Shown: piece after piece, positions 1 through 10,177 of the stretch
Layout of the letters: the number at the start of each line of letters is the position of its first letter
How positions within the stretch are numbered: the stretch's first letter is position 1
From: Chytriomyces cf. hyalinus JEL632
Lineage: Eukaryota > Chytridiomycota > Chytridiomycetes > Chytridiales > Chytriomycetaceae
Assembly: GCA_025435555.1 (NCBI GenBank)
Contig: JAIWWG010000001.1
Coordinates: forward strand, 930,001 to 994,000
Length of the DNA: 64,000 nucleotides
Direction of reading: 5' to 3'
Translations under genes and position numbers: made by a program
Notes under the pieces: model-generated
What the model saw: the letters and a program-made list of their open reading frames with translations, nothing else
Databases searched by the model: none
What the model was told of the DNA's origin: nothing

Positions 1-442
1 TTTTTTTCTTTCCTTGCGAACCCTCATTTTTGTTCCGGATTTCGGGATTTCCAACCCTGAAAAAAAAAACACGCAGGTGACTCACTCCGCCTTGTCGAAC
101 ATTTGCATCGATTCGAACGCTTTCGAACTGAACCCGCGCCCATGAACACGGTTGTTGCGGCGGAGTGGATCAGTGTTGGTTTAGAGCGAGTCATGCTCAG
201 CCACTTGACTGCATGCATGCAATGGGATGGCATGTGCTGCAAATGGGATGCAGGTCGCTGCATGTATCGACACGCACACTTCTGATGTGACTTGTCCCAG
301 ACCAAAATATGGCGTTTTCTACGCGTGTCCTTATCACATGTCACGTGATCTCAAAGAAAAGTGAAAAAATTCTGAAAACAAATTTGCCAATTTTCAAGTT
401 GACAGCGCGCCAATCCGTGCGTGCGTGCGTGCGCACTGTTCA
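1..442. other. Left-edge region, no supported gene
   Basis: I see no convincing coding exon here. Short open frames exist on both strands but have no recognisable domain and no coherent splice structure. It lies downstream of the minus-strand wax synthase-like gene and probably holds its 3' UTR plus intergenic sequence. A short GTGC repeat lies around 417-435. Confidence 0.4.
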
Positions 443-1703
443 TCAAATGACACTCTTGAACAATTCCACAAGACCCGGAATGGCCGGCATTGAATGCAAC
501 ACCCGCGACCGTGCAAAAGATCCCGCAAACATTGGACTGCTCCACACCAGGACACCCATCGCAAAACACCACCCAAACTTGCCGTGAATCCGACTTCGGA
601 GTGTGGACTCTGCGACACAGGCCACTCCTTGCACAACAAAGAAGGTGGCTGTGGAATATATGGACTCTCTCGGCATGAACACGGCCACGCAGTACATGTG
701 GTACACCGCACTTGCGAAAAAGGTTACGAGGGATGCAATGCGCGTGTTTGCTGTGGCGTGGTTGGGATACGCGAGAGCGAGAGTCGAAATGCATGGCTGA
801 AAGACGAGATTCCTCAGGCGCATTTGGATGCGGCTGTTCCAGCGCTTGGACCACTGCGCAAAATAATGATTAGATTGCAATCCTCAGAGATTCATTGCAA
901 GATGCAATGATTAGGATGGGTAAAATCAACGATGCTCACAAAGTCACGCAGCGACGTGGACAGGTACGGCGCATCATGCATGGGAAGGTATGGTATCCCC
1001 AGAGCATAGTTGAACGGCAGTCTCCAAAGATATGCTGCAGAGGTAGAAATGAAGCTCAGTTGACTCGTATTGTTGCTTTCGAGATTTCGAGCATACTCAC
1101 TCAATTGCAACTGAGTATAGAGCATGAAACCCAGCATCAAATGCGGCAAGACTTGCCTCCAATCTAGCAGCGATACAGTCCACTTGTCGTGATGGTAGCC
1201 GTACTTTTCGAAATACGCGGTCGTGAATGCGAATATGACAGCGTGGGCAACAGCTTCCTTCATCATTTTATAGTAAAATGCGCGGTCACACTTTTCCCGG
1301 GGGACCCACTTGTCTTGCCACGGCGACTGTTTGAATTTCACAGCGCCTTGTTTTCGGACTGCGGCGTGCATAAGGGCCCAATGGTCTGAGTCGACCAGAA
1401 AAAGCACATACTCCCGCCCAGTCCACCCACGGGCCTGCTTTCTGTTGGCGATCATGTTGGGGATGTAACTGTTATAAATGATTGATGATGGCTTTTGCGA
1501 GAGCAGCAGCACCTTTCCATTGCCGCAACTTCCAGCACCCGCCACTTCAAGAAGACGCACAAGCTGCCCTTGATCATGGCATCGAGTACTGGATCGCTGG
1601 TCTCCAGCAGAAGCGGCCACCAACAGAGACACAGACTTAACGCCAACAGGGTCCACTTTGACAGCGTCGAGTGACAGACAAGTCGGTAATGCAGATGCGG
1701 CAC
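443..1703 (-). CDS. Wax synthase-like MBOAT acyltransferase
   Basis: Predicted membrane-bound O-acyltransferase of the wax synthase type, expected to move an acyl group from acyl-CoA to an alcohol or sterol in the ER membrane. Proposed exons are 1703-1513, 1441-940 and 853-443 (367 aa), with introns of 71 and 86 bp that keep the frame. Joining exons 2 and 3 creates the family signature in which a P-x-x-x-A-P-Y-x-S-T-S-L-R-D-F segment is followed directly by W-S-K-R-W-N. Further on, SAVYHMYC carries the candidate catalytic histidine. A hydrophobic segment rich in Leu/Trp lies near residues 13-32, with more hydrophobic segments after it. The start at 1703 was chosen because the alternative frame starting at 1656 lacks this N-terminal membrane segment. 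Family assignment is good; the exact substrate is unknown. Confidence 0.72.
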
Positions 1704-1885
1704 TAAGAGATACGCTGCTGGCTGCTCAATCGCGCTGTTTAGTCAACCGTGGTGCAATGCGCCGACGCAACTCACGAGCGAGAGCGCTGGATGCAGCACA
1801 GGCAGAAAATGCATCGTTTGCGCCTTCTTTTAATCGCAACTGCAAGTTCAGAATATTTATCACAAATTTACATTCCCTTTTTATT

Positions 1886-3112
1886 TTATTCTGTCGTGTC
1901 CATGCTTGCATCGCTGGTCTCTAGCTTCATGCTGCTCGTTGGTTCAGAATCTGCTCTCCCATATCCAATTCCACCGCCGCCCCCACCACCCCCAGGAAAA
2001 TGTACTCCCCTCCGCCTTTCTCCAATCCCTTTCAGCATCGAGCTCATATTTCGCGCATTGATTGCAGAGAGAAGCCCCCCAATCGTAACCACTCGTCCAG
2101 ACCCCAACCCACCCCCACGAGAATAAGAAGACGCAACCGTGGAAACCATTGGAGAAGGTCGATGATGCCGAATAATTTCAATCAATTTATCTGCCTCGTC
2201 CGATGTCAAGATCCCGCCGCCTCCTCCCAAAATACTGGCGCGTCTCAACAGCGACGGATTGTTTGGGTCTGCTCCGTCTGGACCTGATGCGCCTCCAATG
2301 CCGCCATTGGTTCCCAGCGATCCTGAGAGGCCTCCTGTTGATAAGATGCCAGCAACGCCGGCTGCGCGGTTTCGAGATTGAAGCTCTGACATAATGGTAT
2401 CATAAGGCAAGGATCGGCCTGCAACGCCGCGTTTCAAGGAGACACTGTGCATTTTGCACGTGATTGAACGGATGCACGGGAGTCCTGTTAAAAGCAAGAG
2501 GGTTATTTATGGAGGAGAGCACAATTGTGCCGAGCGGGAGGATCACCATCATCCGAGATGACACCACAGTGCTTGTCAAAATCCACAGGCATTCGAGGTT
2601 TCGGGCCACGAGGTTCCTTTGGAAGAGGTGGTGGTTTGGGCAGCTTCACTTTATCCAACTTTGGAGCTGCTGGTTCGACAGTCGTCGACGGCGGCGGCGC
2701 AACAGCCACCACCCCTTGAGGCAGAGTCTTTCCTCCAACGTTCTGGGCATTTGTCGAAACCGGAAGCGGTTCAAATTGATTTGCAGACTCCTTCTCACGT
2801 TTCCGCTTTGCTGTCTTTTCCTTCTTCTCCTTGATTGGTTTTGTCATGATGGGCGCCGCAAGAGACGGGCTCGCTGCCGATACCGCTGCGTTGGGTGCGA
2901 AAGCGGCGTCGCCGGAAGTTGCAAAGAGCGGCGCGGCGCTGTTGACGCGGCGACAGTTTTCTGGTTGTCAGGTGGTTTATGGCTTTCGATCCACACGATT
3001 GGGGCGGCGGATGCTTACCAATGTGGCCTACAAGCGCGCTCTGTAAAACAGGCTTGGTACACACTTTGCATCGCACGATAACGAGCGAGTCTGAGCTGAG
3101 AACTGCACTCAT
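1886..3112 (-). CDS. SGF73: SAGA-associated factor 73 / ataxin-7-like
   Basis: Subunit that anchors the histone H2B deubiquitinase module to the SAGA co-activator in the nucleus. Proposed exons are 3112-3019, 2960-2547 and 2484-1886 (368 aa), with introns of 58 and 62 bp. The first splice completes an N-terminal zinc knuckle CKVC...HIENC (about residues 15-34). The second completes an SCA7 domain (about 163-200): HCGVISDDG, then LPCIRSITCKMHS, then SLKRGVAGRSLPYD. Both hallmark domains of the family are therefore present and only appear in frame after splicing. The middle is Pro/Lys rich, and the C-terminal third is Gly/Ser rich with a poly-Gly tract near 1975-1995. The assignment rests on two independent domains. 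Confidence 0.9.
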
Positions 3113-3641
3113 TATTTCAGTTGAATTTTTTTTTTTTTTTTTTTTTTTTTTTGTACTTGAATGTTATCGCTGTTAACGTTTATGAACGATTTATGCTTCA
3201 TTTCTTTATGCTCTAGTATTCTGCTCCTACGCTCCTTCTTCGCCAGTCTCGTTCACTCCTTCCAAACGGTCCTGCCTCGCCATTCTTTTGCCAGTAGAGG
3301 ATGCATGATGGGCCAGAACAGGAAAGGAGTAAATCCCCTGCAAATGAGCAATCGTCTGAGTTGAGAAAATACGAATCGCCGTCGAGAGAAGTCGGGTTAG
3401 AAAATTGGTTAATTCAAGTGATCAAAGGTTTACCCTGTGATTTAATTGCCGCAAACCGGTTAGCCCAATAAAACGCTGCTCTTGATCTTCCTTGGCTTTG
3501 ATTCGGCCTAAAATCCGGTGCCGAATCTTTTCTTTCGTTGTCCTTGCAAAGCTTGTGGGAAAAAAAAAAAAAAAAAGCATCAGGAGCGGGGTCGATTGGA
3601 CAATTCAGGAAGCAAAAGCGATTCAAAACAAAGCAGACTCA
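3113..3641. repeat. Intergenic region with poly-T and poly-A tracts
   Basis: About 530 bp without a supported gene. It contains a run of 27 T (3126-3152) just upstream of the SGF73 start and a run of about 17 A (near 3560-3576). These are simple homopolymer tracts, probably promoter or intergenic low-complexity sequence. Short frames here are lysine or phenylalanine runs created by the tracts. Confidence 0.6.
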
Positions 3642-4265
3642 CTATCCACACGGCTTCGACAGCCTCAGTTCAGAAAACCCTCCACCATGCACCAAATCCG
3701 GAATCGCTTTCAGAGTATACTCAAACAACGAGACAGCCCTTCCAGCAGCAACTCTTGTGAAAACTGCATCCGGTTCATACAAAACAAGCTCATACGACCC
3801 TGCAGACAGATATGGAACCAACTTTGACGCGTTCACGATCGTTGTTGTCGTTACTGGTATCAGCTTTCGACCACGACCAGCGGGAGTATACGCAGGTGCC
3901 CGACCCTCCGAATCCGTCCGAGACACAAACGCCGTTTCAGCAGATTGCCGCAACAGTTTCGGAAGACATGCAAAGTGACTGGCGATGGCGGAATAATGGT
4001 TGAACGTTTTTGATGGAACAGGAGGAGGCACGGCGAAGCGAGCGAGTTTGAGGCCTGTCATGGAGGGGTGATGTTGGGGCCGTGCGGCGTTGATGAATTT
4101 GTTTGATCGTACTGGGGCTGTGAAGCAGGGTGAGTTTGTCGATATGCATGCTGCGCATCTGTGATTGGTGGCAGATAGTTCGGATGACGGAGAATGGGCT
4201 TCGGCTTCTCGGTCGCAGTCGATGTTGGTGCGGGCACATCGGTAGCACCTGCGTCCGAGTTTCAT
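3642..4265 (-). CDS. Possible Zn2Cys6-type zinc-cluster protein
   Basis: Single-exon frame of 207 aa. The N terminus has six cysteines spaced C-x2-C-x6-C-x19-C-x2-C-x6-C (from CYRC near residue 7 to the cysteine near residue 47). This is the fungal binuclear zinc-cluster spacing except for an unusually long central loop of 19 residues. A cluster of this type would bind DNA and act as a transcription factor in the nucleus. The remaining 160 residues are basic and Ser/Pro/Ala rich with no domain I recognise, and no dimerising coiled coil follows the cluster as in Gal4. The protein is short for the family and may have exons I could not identify. Other cysteine-rich zinc proteins remain possible. 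Confidence 0.5.
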   Translation of the reverse strand: MKLGRRCYRCARTNIDCDREAEAHSPSSELSATNHRCAACISTNSPCFTAPVRSNKFINAARPQHHPSMTGLKLARFAVPPPVPSKTFNHYSAIASHFACLPKLLRQSAETAFVSRTDSEGRAPAYTPAGRGRKLIPVTTTTIVNASKLVPYLSAGSYELVLYEPDAVFTRVAAGRAVSLFEYTLKAIPDLVHGGGFSELRLSKPCG

Positions 4266-4385
4266 TTATTTAAAAAGTGTTTATTTTTGTCACTATAAAT
4301 ATTTCCAAGTCACATGGGTTCATTTCGCCAAAGATTCAAGGGACAAATCCACCCGCCGAACGAGACCATGCAGCTTCCAAAGCCG

Positions 4386-5514
4386 TCAATTAGCCCGACT
4401 TCGAGGCAGCCAGTGCATGCAGTTTGCCTTGATGTCGCGGTCGTAATTGAAGATAATGACCGGGTTGATTGCACCGTACAGGGGTATCAGCAATGCCGGA
4501 ATAAAGTCAAACACGGGACCGACAGGTTTTGCACTGATGAATTCGTATAACCCCACTGCAGTACCCCAGTAACAAAGAGACGTGTGAGAAAACATTATCA
4601 ACGCGGCAAGGAAAGACCCACTCACTCAACAAATAAGGCGACCATCCAATAATATACGCCGTCACAACAATGACGCTCTGCTTCAATAGAGCATTCTGCC
4701 TCTTTTCATCTTCACTTCTTTGTGCCTTTATCCGCGTTGCTCTTGCCAAAGTATTACTGACGCTCGCAGCATCCTCTTCGACAGTAGCAGCATTGCCGAC
4801 ACTCTTTCCCGCGTTTTGTTCCAAATCCCTCAGAATACCGTCGGTCACAACTTCGACACAACCCGGGCTCGCCGAACCGGGAATCCCCGCCGCGTGCTCT
4901 TCCATACCCTTGAAAACTCGCGCAGCCTCAGCATAAATGCCCATATACGCGTACCCAATGAACCCAAGCGTCGATGCACAAATTATTCCACATGAAAGGC
5001 TCACTATGCAGGAACGCCAATCTCGCTGGGACCAATCGACACTGCAGTACACTTTGCTTTGTCGTAGCTTGTAAAACCACGACGCCGACCCCATCACGAA
5101 CGGAAGTAATGCGACGCCAAGACTGACTAACCCAACGCAAAGCAAATAGATTGTCGCGAAATTTGGAGGGAGTGTGCGTTGCTTGAGGATTGTAATGTAT
5201 CGGAAGAATGTCAGGCCCGAGCAGAGAAGGAGTGATGCCATTCCAGCAGTTACGAGGATCGCCGCTTTCAAGGAGCAATCGTCGCTTTCGCTTGGAGTTG
5301 CGTCCCGTATCAGGTTATTCGCGGCGCTCATTGTTCCAGTAATGGCGGTGATGAGGTCGCAAAAGCAGAGCCAAAACAGGAGAAACGAGCTCTGCGAGAG
5401 TTTGTGGACTGACGCCGCATTCAGGATAACAATGCACGCGTTCAGGATGACTCCGGTTGCTTCTGTGCAACTGTACAAAAGCGAGTACCACCATATCTCG
5501 TGATCGAGGGCCAT
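4386..5514 (-). CDS. Class A (rhodopsin-like) seven-TM receptor
   Basis: Two exons, 5514-4626 and 4555-4386, joined across a 70-bp intron with a strong GTGAGT donor (352 aa). Seven hydrophobic segments are visible. Class A hallmarks are a cysteine before TM3 (DDCSL), an FRY in place of DRY at the end of TM3, a second-loop YCSVDW able to form the conserved disulphide, GWSPY in TM6 at the CWxP position, and NPVII in TM7 at the NPxxY position. A long third cytoplasmic loop (about residues 200-265) is charged. The position six residues before the TM7 Asn, where opsins carry the retinal-binding lysine, is Pro, so this is not expected to bind retinal. Dikarya mostly lack class A receptors, whereas zoosporic fungi retain some. 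The ligand is unknown. Confidence 0.78.
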
Positions 5515-5565
5515 TGTCCAATTGTGAAGATTTTTGCCTTCAAATTTTATTGCTATTTTTACCGC

Positions 5566-6924
5566 TCAGCTAATGGAGACTTGAGTAGGAAGAGGCTCTG
5601 TGGACGCACTGGGTTCTACAGGCCTAGCTTCTTCGACACCTCCATCAGGGGCAGCAGCAGCAGGCATTACGCCTTCCAACACACCGTAAAATGAGCTCAT
5701 GATTGCTCTCGTATAACTCCACTGCGGCATAAAACCGCTTGCCCGAGCTGCCTGATCCACTCCAACATCCATTGTCCACGGGTCCTGATACGACTGCGCC
5801 AAGACAAACGACTCCAGCGGATCCACATACTCGTGATCAAACGCATCAAATTCGATTCCGTCGTCTCCTGCAGCTGCGGCGTCGTTGAAATCTGCGTCGT
5901 CAAAGTCTTGAAATTGGTGGTATTCTGCGCTCGTGAGAATGTGCTCCAAAGCGGCTGAGTTTGCAGCGGAGGTATTGTGCGATTGCCGCTGTTTTTTATA
6001 AGCTTGCATAATTTCTTCAGGGGTTTTGTCGCTGTTTGCCTGTGTTGGTTTTGGTTTTGGTTTTTTTTGAGAATGTGAGTGAACTTTGAAAAGAAAAAAA
6101 GCTGAAAGCCAAGTACCAGTTCCTCAATCAAATGTCGCTTCTCAAGTTCTTTGCTTCTAGCCTCTTCCACCTCATGCAAAATAAGCGCCTCACGACGGAT
6201 CTTTTTTTCTTCGTGTTCACGTCTGAGCTTTGAGCTGATTGCGCGATCTTCCTTGACCTATGACAACAAAGTATTATAAAATGAAATCATTGAATATATT
6301 GCATAAATATGCACCTGTTTCGACTGATTCGCAGCAATGAGATCCTTGTTCTCCTGACGCCACCGCTCAACCTTTTCATTCGTTCCTTGCACGTCCAAGT
6401 CATTCGCCAGATTAAACATAATATCTTCTACTTCTTCAAGATAATCGTCGTATTTCCTCTGGTCAAAGTTAAAGTCTTCCAGGCGTTTGTTGAAGCTTGA
6501 TACAAATGGGAACAGGAGTTAAAACAAAGGTCACTGACACCCATCCCACGCACGCGCGCGCGCAAAGTAAACGATGAGCACTTACAATTTCCCGACTTTC
6601 CTCCTGTAATGCACCTCCTTTTCGACACGAAGATCCTCAAAGGTTTGTTGAACAAAGTTGCTTTTTCGAAGCGATGTTCTGCAGATAGGGCATGGTGCGG
6701 CTCCGGCAAGAAAGAGGCGGTTGATGCAACTTTCGCACCTGGAAATCGGCCGTGATAAGTGTTGCTGTTGCGTTTTTTTGAGGGTGCATATACACTTACA
6801 TCTTATGGTAGCACAGCGAGACGAGCAACTTCAAGTTTGGATTCAGGTATCTGTCTGACTTGCACACGGGACATACGTCGCCCTCTGGATTTGAGGCGTT
6901 CTTTGGAGGCGGCTTCGGCGGCAT
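5566..6924 (-). CDS. TFB3: TFIIH/CAK assembly factor MAT1 (Tfb3)
   Basis: RING-finger subunit that assembles the CDK-activating kinase (Cdk7-cyclin H) and links it to TFIIH for RNA polymerase II CTD phosphorylation and repair. Five exons: 6924-6800, 6738-6586, 6495-6315, 6257-6117 and 6039-5566 (357 aa), all in frame. The N-terminal C3HC4 RING is CPVC (near residue 18), CYHKMCESC after the first splice, and PCPIC. The family's conserved core follows: FFNKRLEDF, a segment with YDDYLEEVEDI, and EENKDLI-like NKDLIAANQ, then a charged coiled coil, and a C-terminal region ending in a QWSYTRAIMSSF motif typical of the Cdk-binding tail. Length matches the family. Head-to-head with TLG2, 50 bp apart. 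Confidence 0.93.
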
Positions 6925-6974
6925 GATATATTTCAGTCAGAATATTCACGATGATGTTTATTTAAATACGAAAT
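6925..6974. promoter_or_regulatory. Divergent MAT1/TLG2 promoter interval
   Basis: Only 50 bp separate the two start codons, so the promoters must overlap each other or the 5' ends of the genes. The interval is A/T rich and holds TTTATTTAAAT near 6957-6967. Function is inferred from the arrangement. Confidence 0.5.
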
Positions 6975-8461
6975 ATGGCCTCCCGCTCCAAAACGCTGAT
7001 CTTTGTCCAGTTCCGCGCCACGTTTGCGCGCGAGCACACTGCAGCGCGACGCGACCGCGTCAAGGCACAGCGACAGACAGCGACGGGCGACGATGAGGCG
7101 CAGGGTCTTATCGACAACGACGGGGATGTGGTTGTGGAGATGGCTGCGATTCCGCCAAAATGGTAATCCTGCGACTTGAATCTTCACCATTTGTGAAGAA
7201 GATTGGTTTTCTGATTGCTGCTGCTTCTTGCTTCTCTATTGCTCGTTTGTTCAACGGATTGAATTTTGCGCCCGTGCTTTCCCTTTCATAGGGTCGATAT
7301 TGTGGACGAGGTTCGTTGATTTACTACTCTACGACTTTTTATTGTCTGACTTCCAACATCTTTGCAGGTGGACCAAGACATCATTCGTATCAAGGCAAAA
7401 AGTATGGGATTTTCATCACGCCCACTTTTTGTTTTTCAACTCCCAACAAAACGAATAACCTGCGCATGGCCCATCAGTCAGCGAACTTGAGCAGATGCAC
7501 AAGAAGCATCTCCTCCCCGGCTTCGGCGACGACCGCATCAGCAACGAACTCAACATTGAACGCTTCGCCGAACAAATCACAAACGTCCGTTCGCATCCCT
7601 CGGCTACTTTTTGAATCGCATTACTCACCTGTGATCATTTTGCAGATGTTTCGAGCCGCGCAACGAAAGATTAAAAAGATTGAGCAAGAAAGTAATCGCA
7701 ACAAGGACGTTAAGCAGAGCGCCGCGTTTGGTCGAAACATCCAGATGGGCCTGGCTGCGAAATTACAGGATGTGTCGGGCATTTTCAGGAAAGCCCAGAG
7801 CGCTTATTTAAACAGTTGAGATGAAGTTTGTTGAGTGTCTTTCGCTGGTCAATCAAACTAACTCTGGCGACAAACAATGCATTCATTTTTTAAGAGCTGC
7901 GAGGACGCGAAACACGGAGTAAAGACATGTTTCAATCCAGCATACCGACTCGGGACGGTTCAGAAGACGCTGACGAGGAAGATCTTGATGCGGTATTGGC
8001 ATTATTTTTTTCGTTGCTGTCAATCAGAAGGATCATTCATCCAATACCCTTGTTCCAGGTTTTTACTGACGCGCAAATGGCAACAGTTCAAAACAACGAA
8101 AGAGCCATCAGCGAACGCGAAAAGGAAATCAACGAAATTGTGAAAAGCATCAATGGCCTTGCGGAAATCTTTAAAGAGTTACAAACCATGGTCATTGATC
8201 AAGGAACCGTGTTGGATCGAATCGATTACAACATTGAGCAGACTGGAGTATACATGGAAGAAGCTCATGTGCAGCTGCAGCAGGTAAGCTCAAGTTCTTG
8301 CCTTGTACTGACGCACGTGACTAATATTGGCCACCGTTGGTGGTGCATAGGGCGCGAAATACCAAGAAAAAACAAAAGCGAAACTATGCATCATTTTACT
8401 CGCACTTATCGTTTTTATCCTTGTGGTTATCATTTTTTACAAAGTGGTTCAAAGAAAGTAG
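6975..8461 (+). CDS. TLG2: t-SNARE Tlg2 / syntaxin-16
   Basis: Qa-SNARE for fusion of endosome-derived vesicles with the late Golgi/TGN. Eight exons: 6975-7162, 7292-7310, 7368-7401, 7478-7584, 7646-7814, 7895-7992, 8059-8283 and 8351-8461 (316 aa), close to human STX16 (325 aa). The N-terminal region is followed by a helical Habc domain (ERFAEQITNMFRAAQRKI). The SNARE motif is about residues 205-265 with the conserved GTVLDRIDYNIEQT; the central Gln is the Q in IEQT. A C-terminal TM anchor (IILLALIVFILVVIIFY) and a short RK tail follow. Exon 2 is only 19 bp. One donor (GTTCGT at 7311) is weak, but the frame and homology need it. Confidence 0.93.
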
Positions 8462-8598
8462 GCGCGAACACTTTTTCAGCTTCTTTCCTGTCACCAACCG
8501 CCGCCAACGCCCTAGAATTCATAAAGTCGAATCTCTTCAGCAAGTAATAAAAAGATACCGTTGTTCAATCTTTCTCTTGATAGGACACCAACCTTTAC

Positions 8599-10021
8599 AT
8601 GTTCGAGATTTCCAATAAATCAGCTGCAACAATGGGCCCTGTCGCAGATAGCAGCGCACGCCCGCAAAACACGACAACAGCCGATTCGATTGCGGAATAC
8701 ACCGGTGTGTTTTACGCGAAAGCAATTGTTCTTTGTGTCTCATTTCTCGTTCCCTATGGCAGGTTGTTTTCAAGGGAAATCTGCTGGAAACACCAACCCA
8801 TATCGAATACCATTTTCAACGATGCGCGACTGCATGGACTTTTGCCATCAACCAGGAGTAGATAATCCCTTCTTTTTCATGGTTTACCGCGACCCTCTCC
8901 AAGCGGAACCTCAGTGGTGTGCGTGTTCATCACATTGCTCTCTTGTCCAAGTTGGACCGAATCTGCTGCAAGTTTCGGATGTATTCTGCTCATCGGGCTG
9001 TCCTGATAGCGGCAACCCGCTTTGCGATGGCTTTGATCCTGTGTCAAACGTGTTTTCCGTTTATTCCATCACCGAAGGCGCGAAAAGCTGCGGCAAGCTT
9101 GAAATGACCACTCCAATGAATCGATTTGCATTGCTGGCATATTATTCAGCGATTGGAATCACCAGTGCTGTCCTGTTTGCGTTGGTGTACTTTCTCATAC
9201 TGGAATCCAAAAACCCTTTACCCGCTGTGACAGCGTCGAGAATGCCCTCACCCTTCAACGTACAACTCCTAGTGATGGCATTGTCGCTCCTTTCATTCTA
9301 TGCCTGCGTTACCTGCGAGATGTCCCTCTTGACGCCAATCGCTGTGCATATGATACCCCTCAACTATTTCTTCTCAGCAAACTTCAAAACCTTTTACTTG
9401 CTCCACAGTTGGAGACGAGGTTCTTACGTCATAAACTCTGTAGCGCCAATGACCATCAACTACTTTCGGTTTCTCATCCGCGCCGCACCCGCATTCATGT
9501 ATGCGGTCACAATTCCAGCCATCGTCTTTGCTTGGACGTTCTTGGATCCATTGGAAGAGCTGAGAGGTATTCCTCAGATGGCTGAGCAGTGGACGCGAAT
9601 CATCGAAACCACATCAATCATTTTGATGGCCCTGGTGGATGTTGGGCTGCTCACCTGTTTCATTCTGCATATTGTCCGAAACACGCGCTCTTCCAATGAA
9701 CAACCGATCGAGCCTAAGTTTCTCACTATATGCTACTTTGGGATTGCGACAAACACGCTATGCGTGGGCGCTTTTGTTGCACATGTTGTGTGGTACGTGA
9801 CCAAGGTCAGAGTGTCGCGATTTCCGGTGCATCAAGGAGAACTGGATGCTGTTACACATATGGTGTTTACAGCTGTTTTGGTTGCGCTGTTTGCCATGAA
9901 GATCCTGCTTCGGAATGAGGATCGGAAGGAGCCGTCGGCACGTCGGATGACCATGGATCTGGATTTTCTCCAGCTGTCGCAGGTTCCAGGCAGCACTTTG
10001 AGCGCGAGTTCAAAGGGTTAG
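8599..10021 (+). CDS. WSC-domain protein with about seven TM helices
   Basis: Exons 8599-8704 and 8763-10021, joined over a 58-bp intron. The splice creates EYTGCFQGKS, the start of a WSC-type cysteine-rich extracellular domain (about residues 33-130). Its cysteines continue in MRDCMDFC, WCACSSHC, VFCSSGC and PLCDGF, followed by SVYSI, as in the WSC consensus. After it come about seven hydrophobic segments starting near FALLAYYSAIGITSAV (about residue 157), with loops of receptor-like length and a short Ser-rich cytoplasmic tail. Yeast Wsc sensors have one TM, so the architecture differs. I cannot place the membrane part in a named GPCR class. No signal peptide is visible at the proposed start, so an upstream exon in 8462-8598 may be missing. 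A role as a cell-surface sensor is inference. Confidence 0.65.
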
Positions 10022-10177
10022 CACTCATCCTAAATCCCTTCAACGACGTGTTTTTGTTCTGAAAATATTCAGCTCATAAAATTTACGCATAAAATATGAA
10101 ATCAACAGATTTGCTATTTTCACACATCGCAGTGGAGAGAAAAAGAATTAAAAACCACATCACTCCAGAAACAACAA

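Noticed and set aside
892-1656. Wax synthase-like gene as a single exon from 1656
   Set aside because: It ends just before the conserved WSKRW motif and lacks the N-terminal membrane helix; the three-exon model restores both.
1749-2126. Plus-strand proline-rich frames opposite SGF73 (for example 1749-2126)
   Set aside because: They are the reverse complement of the Gly-rich SGF73 C terminus and have no independent support.
2503-2847. Separate short gene between SGF73 pieces
   Set aside because: The frame has no own start and joins perfectly to both neighbouring exons, completing the zinc knuckle and the SCA7 domain.
3126-3152. Poly-T runs (also 32839-32860 and 59221-59239) as terminators or retrotransposon tails
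   Set aside because: No coding or LINE/SINE-like sequence next to them and no target duplications; they are simple homopolymers in introns or intergenic DNA.
4386-5514. True opsin
   Set aside because: The TM7 site for the retinal Schiff-base lysine is Pro, so only the general class A receptor call is kept.
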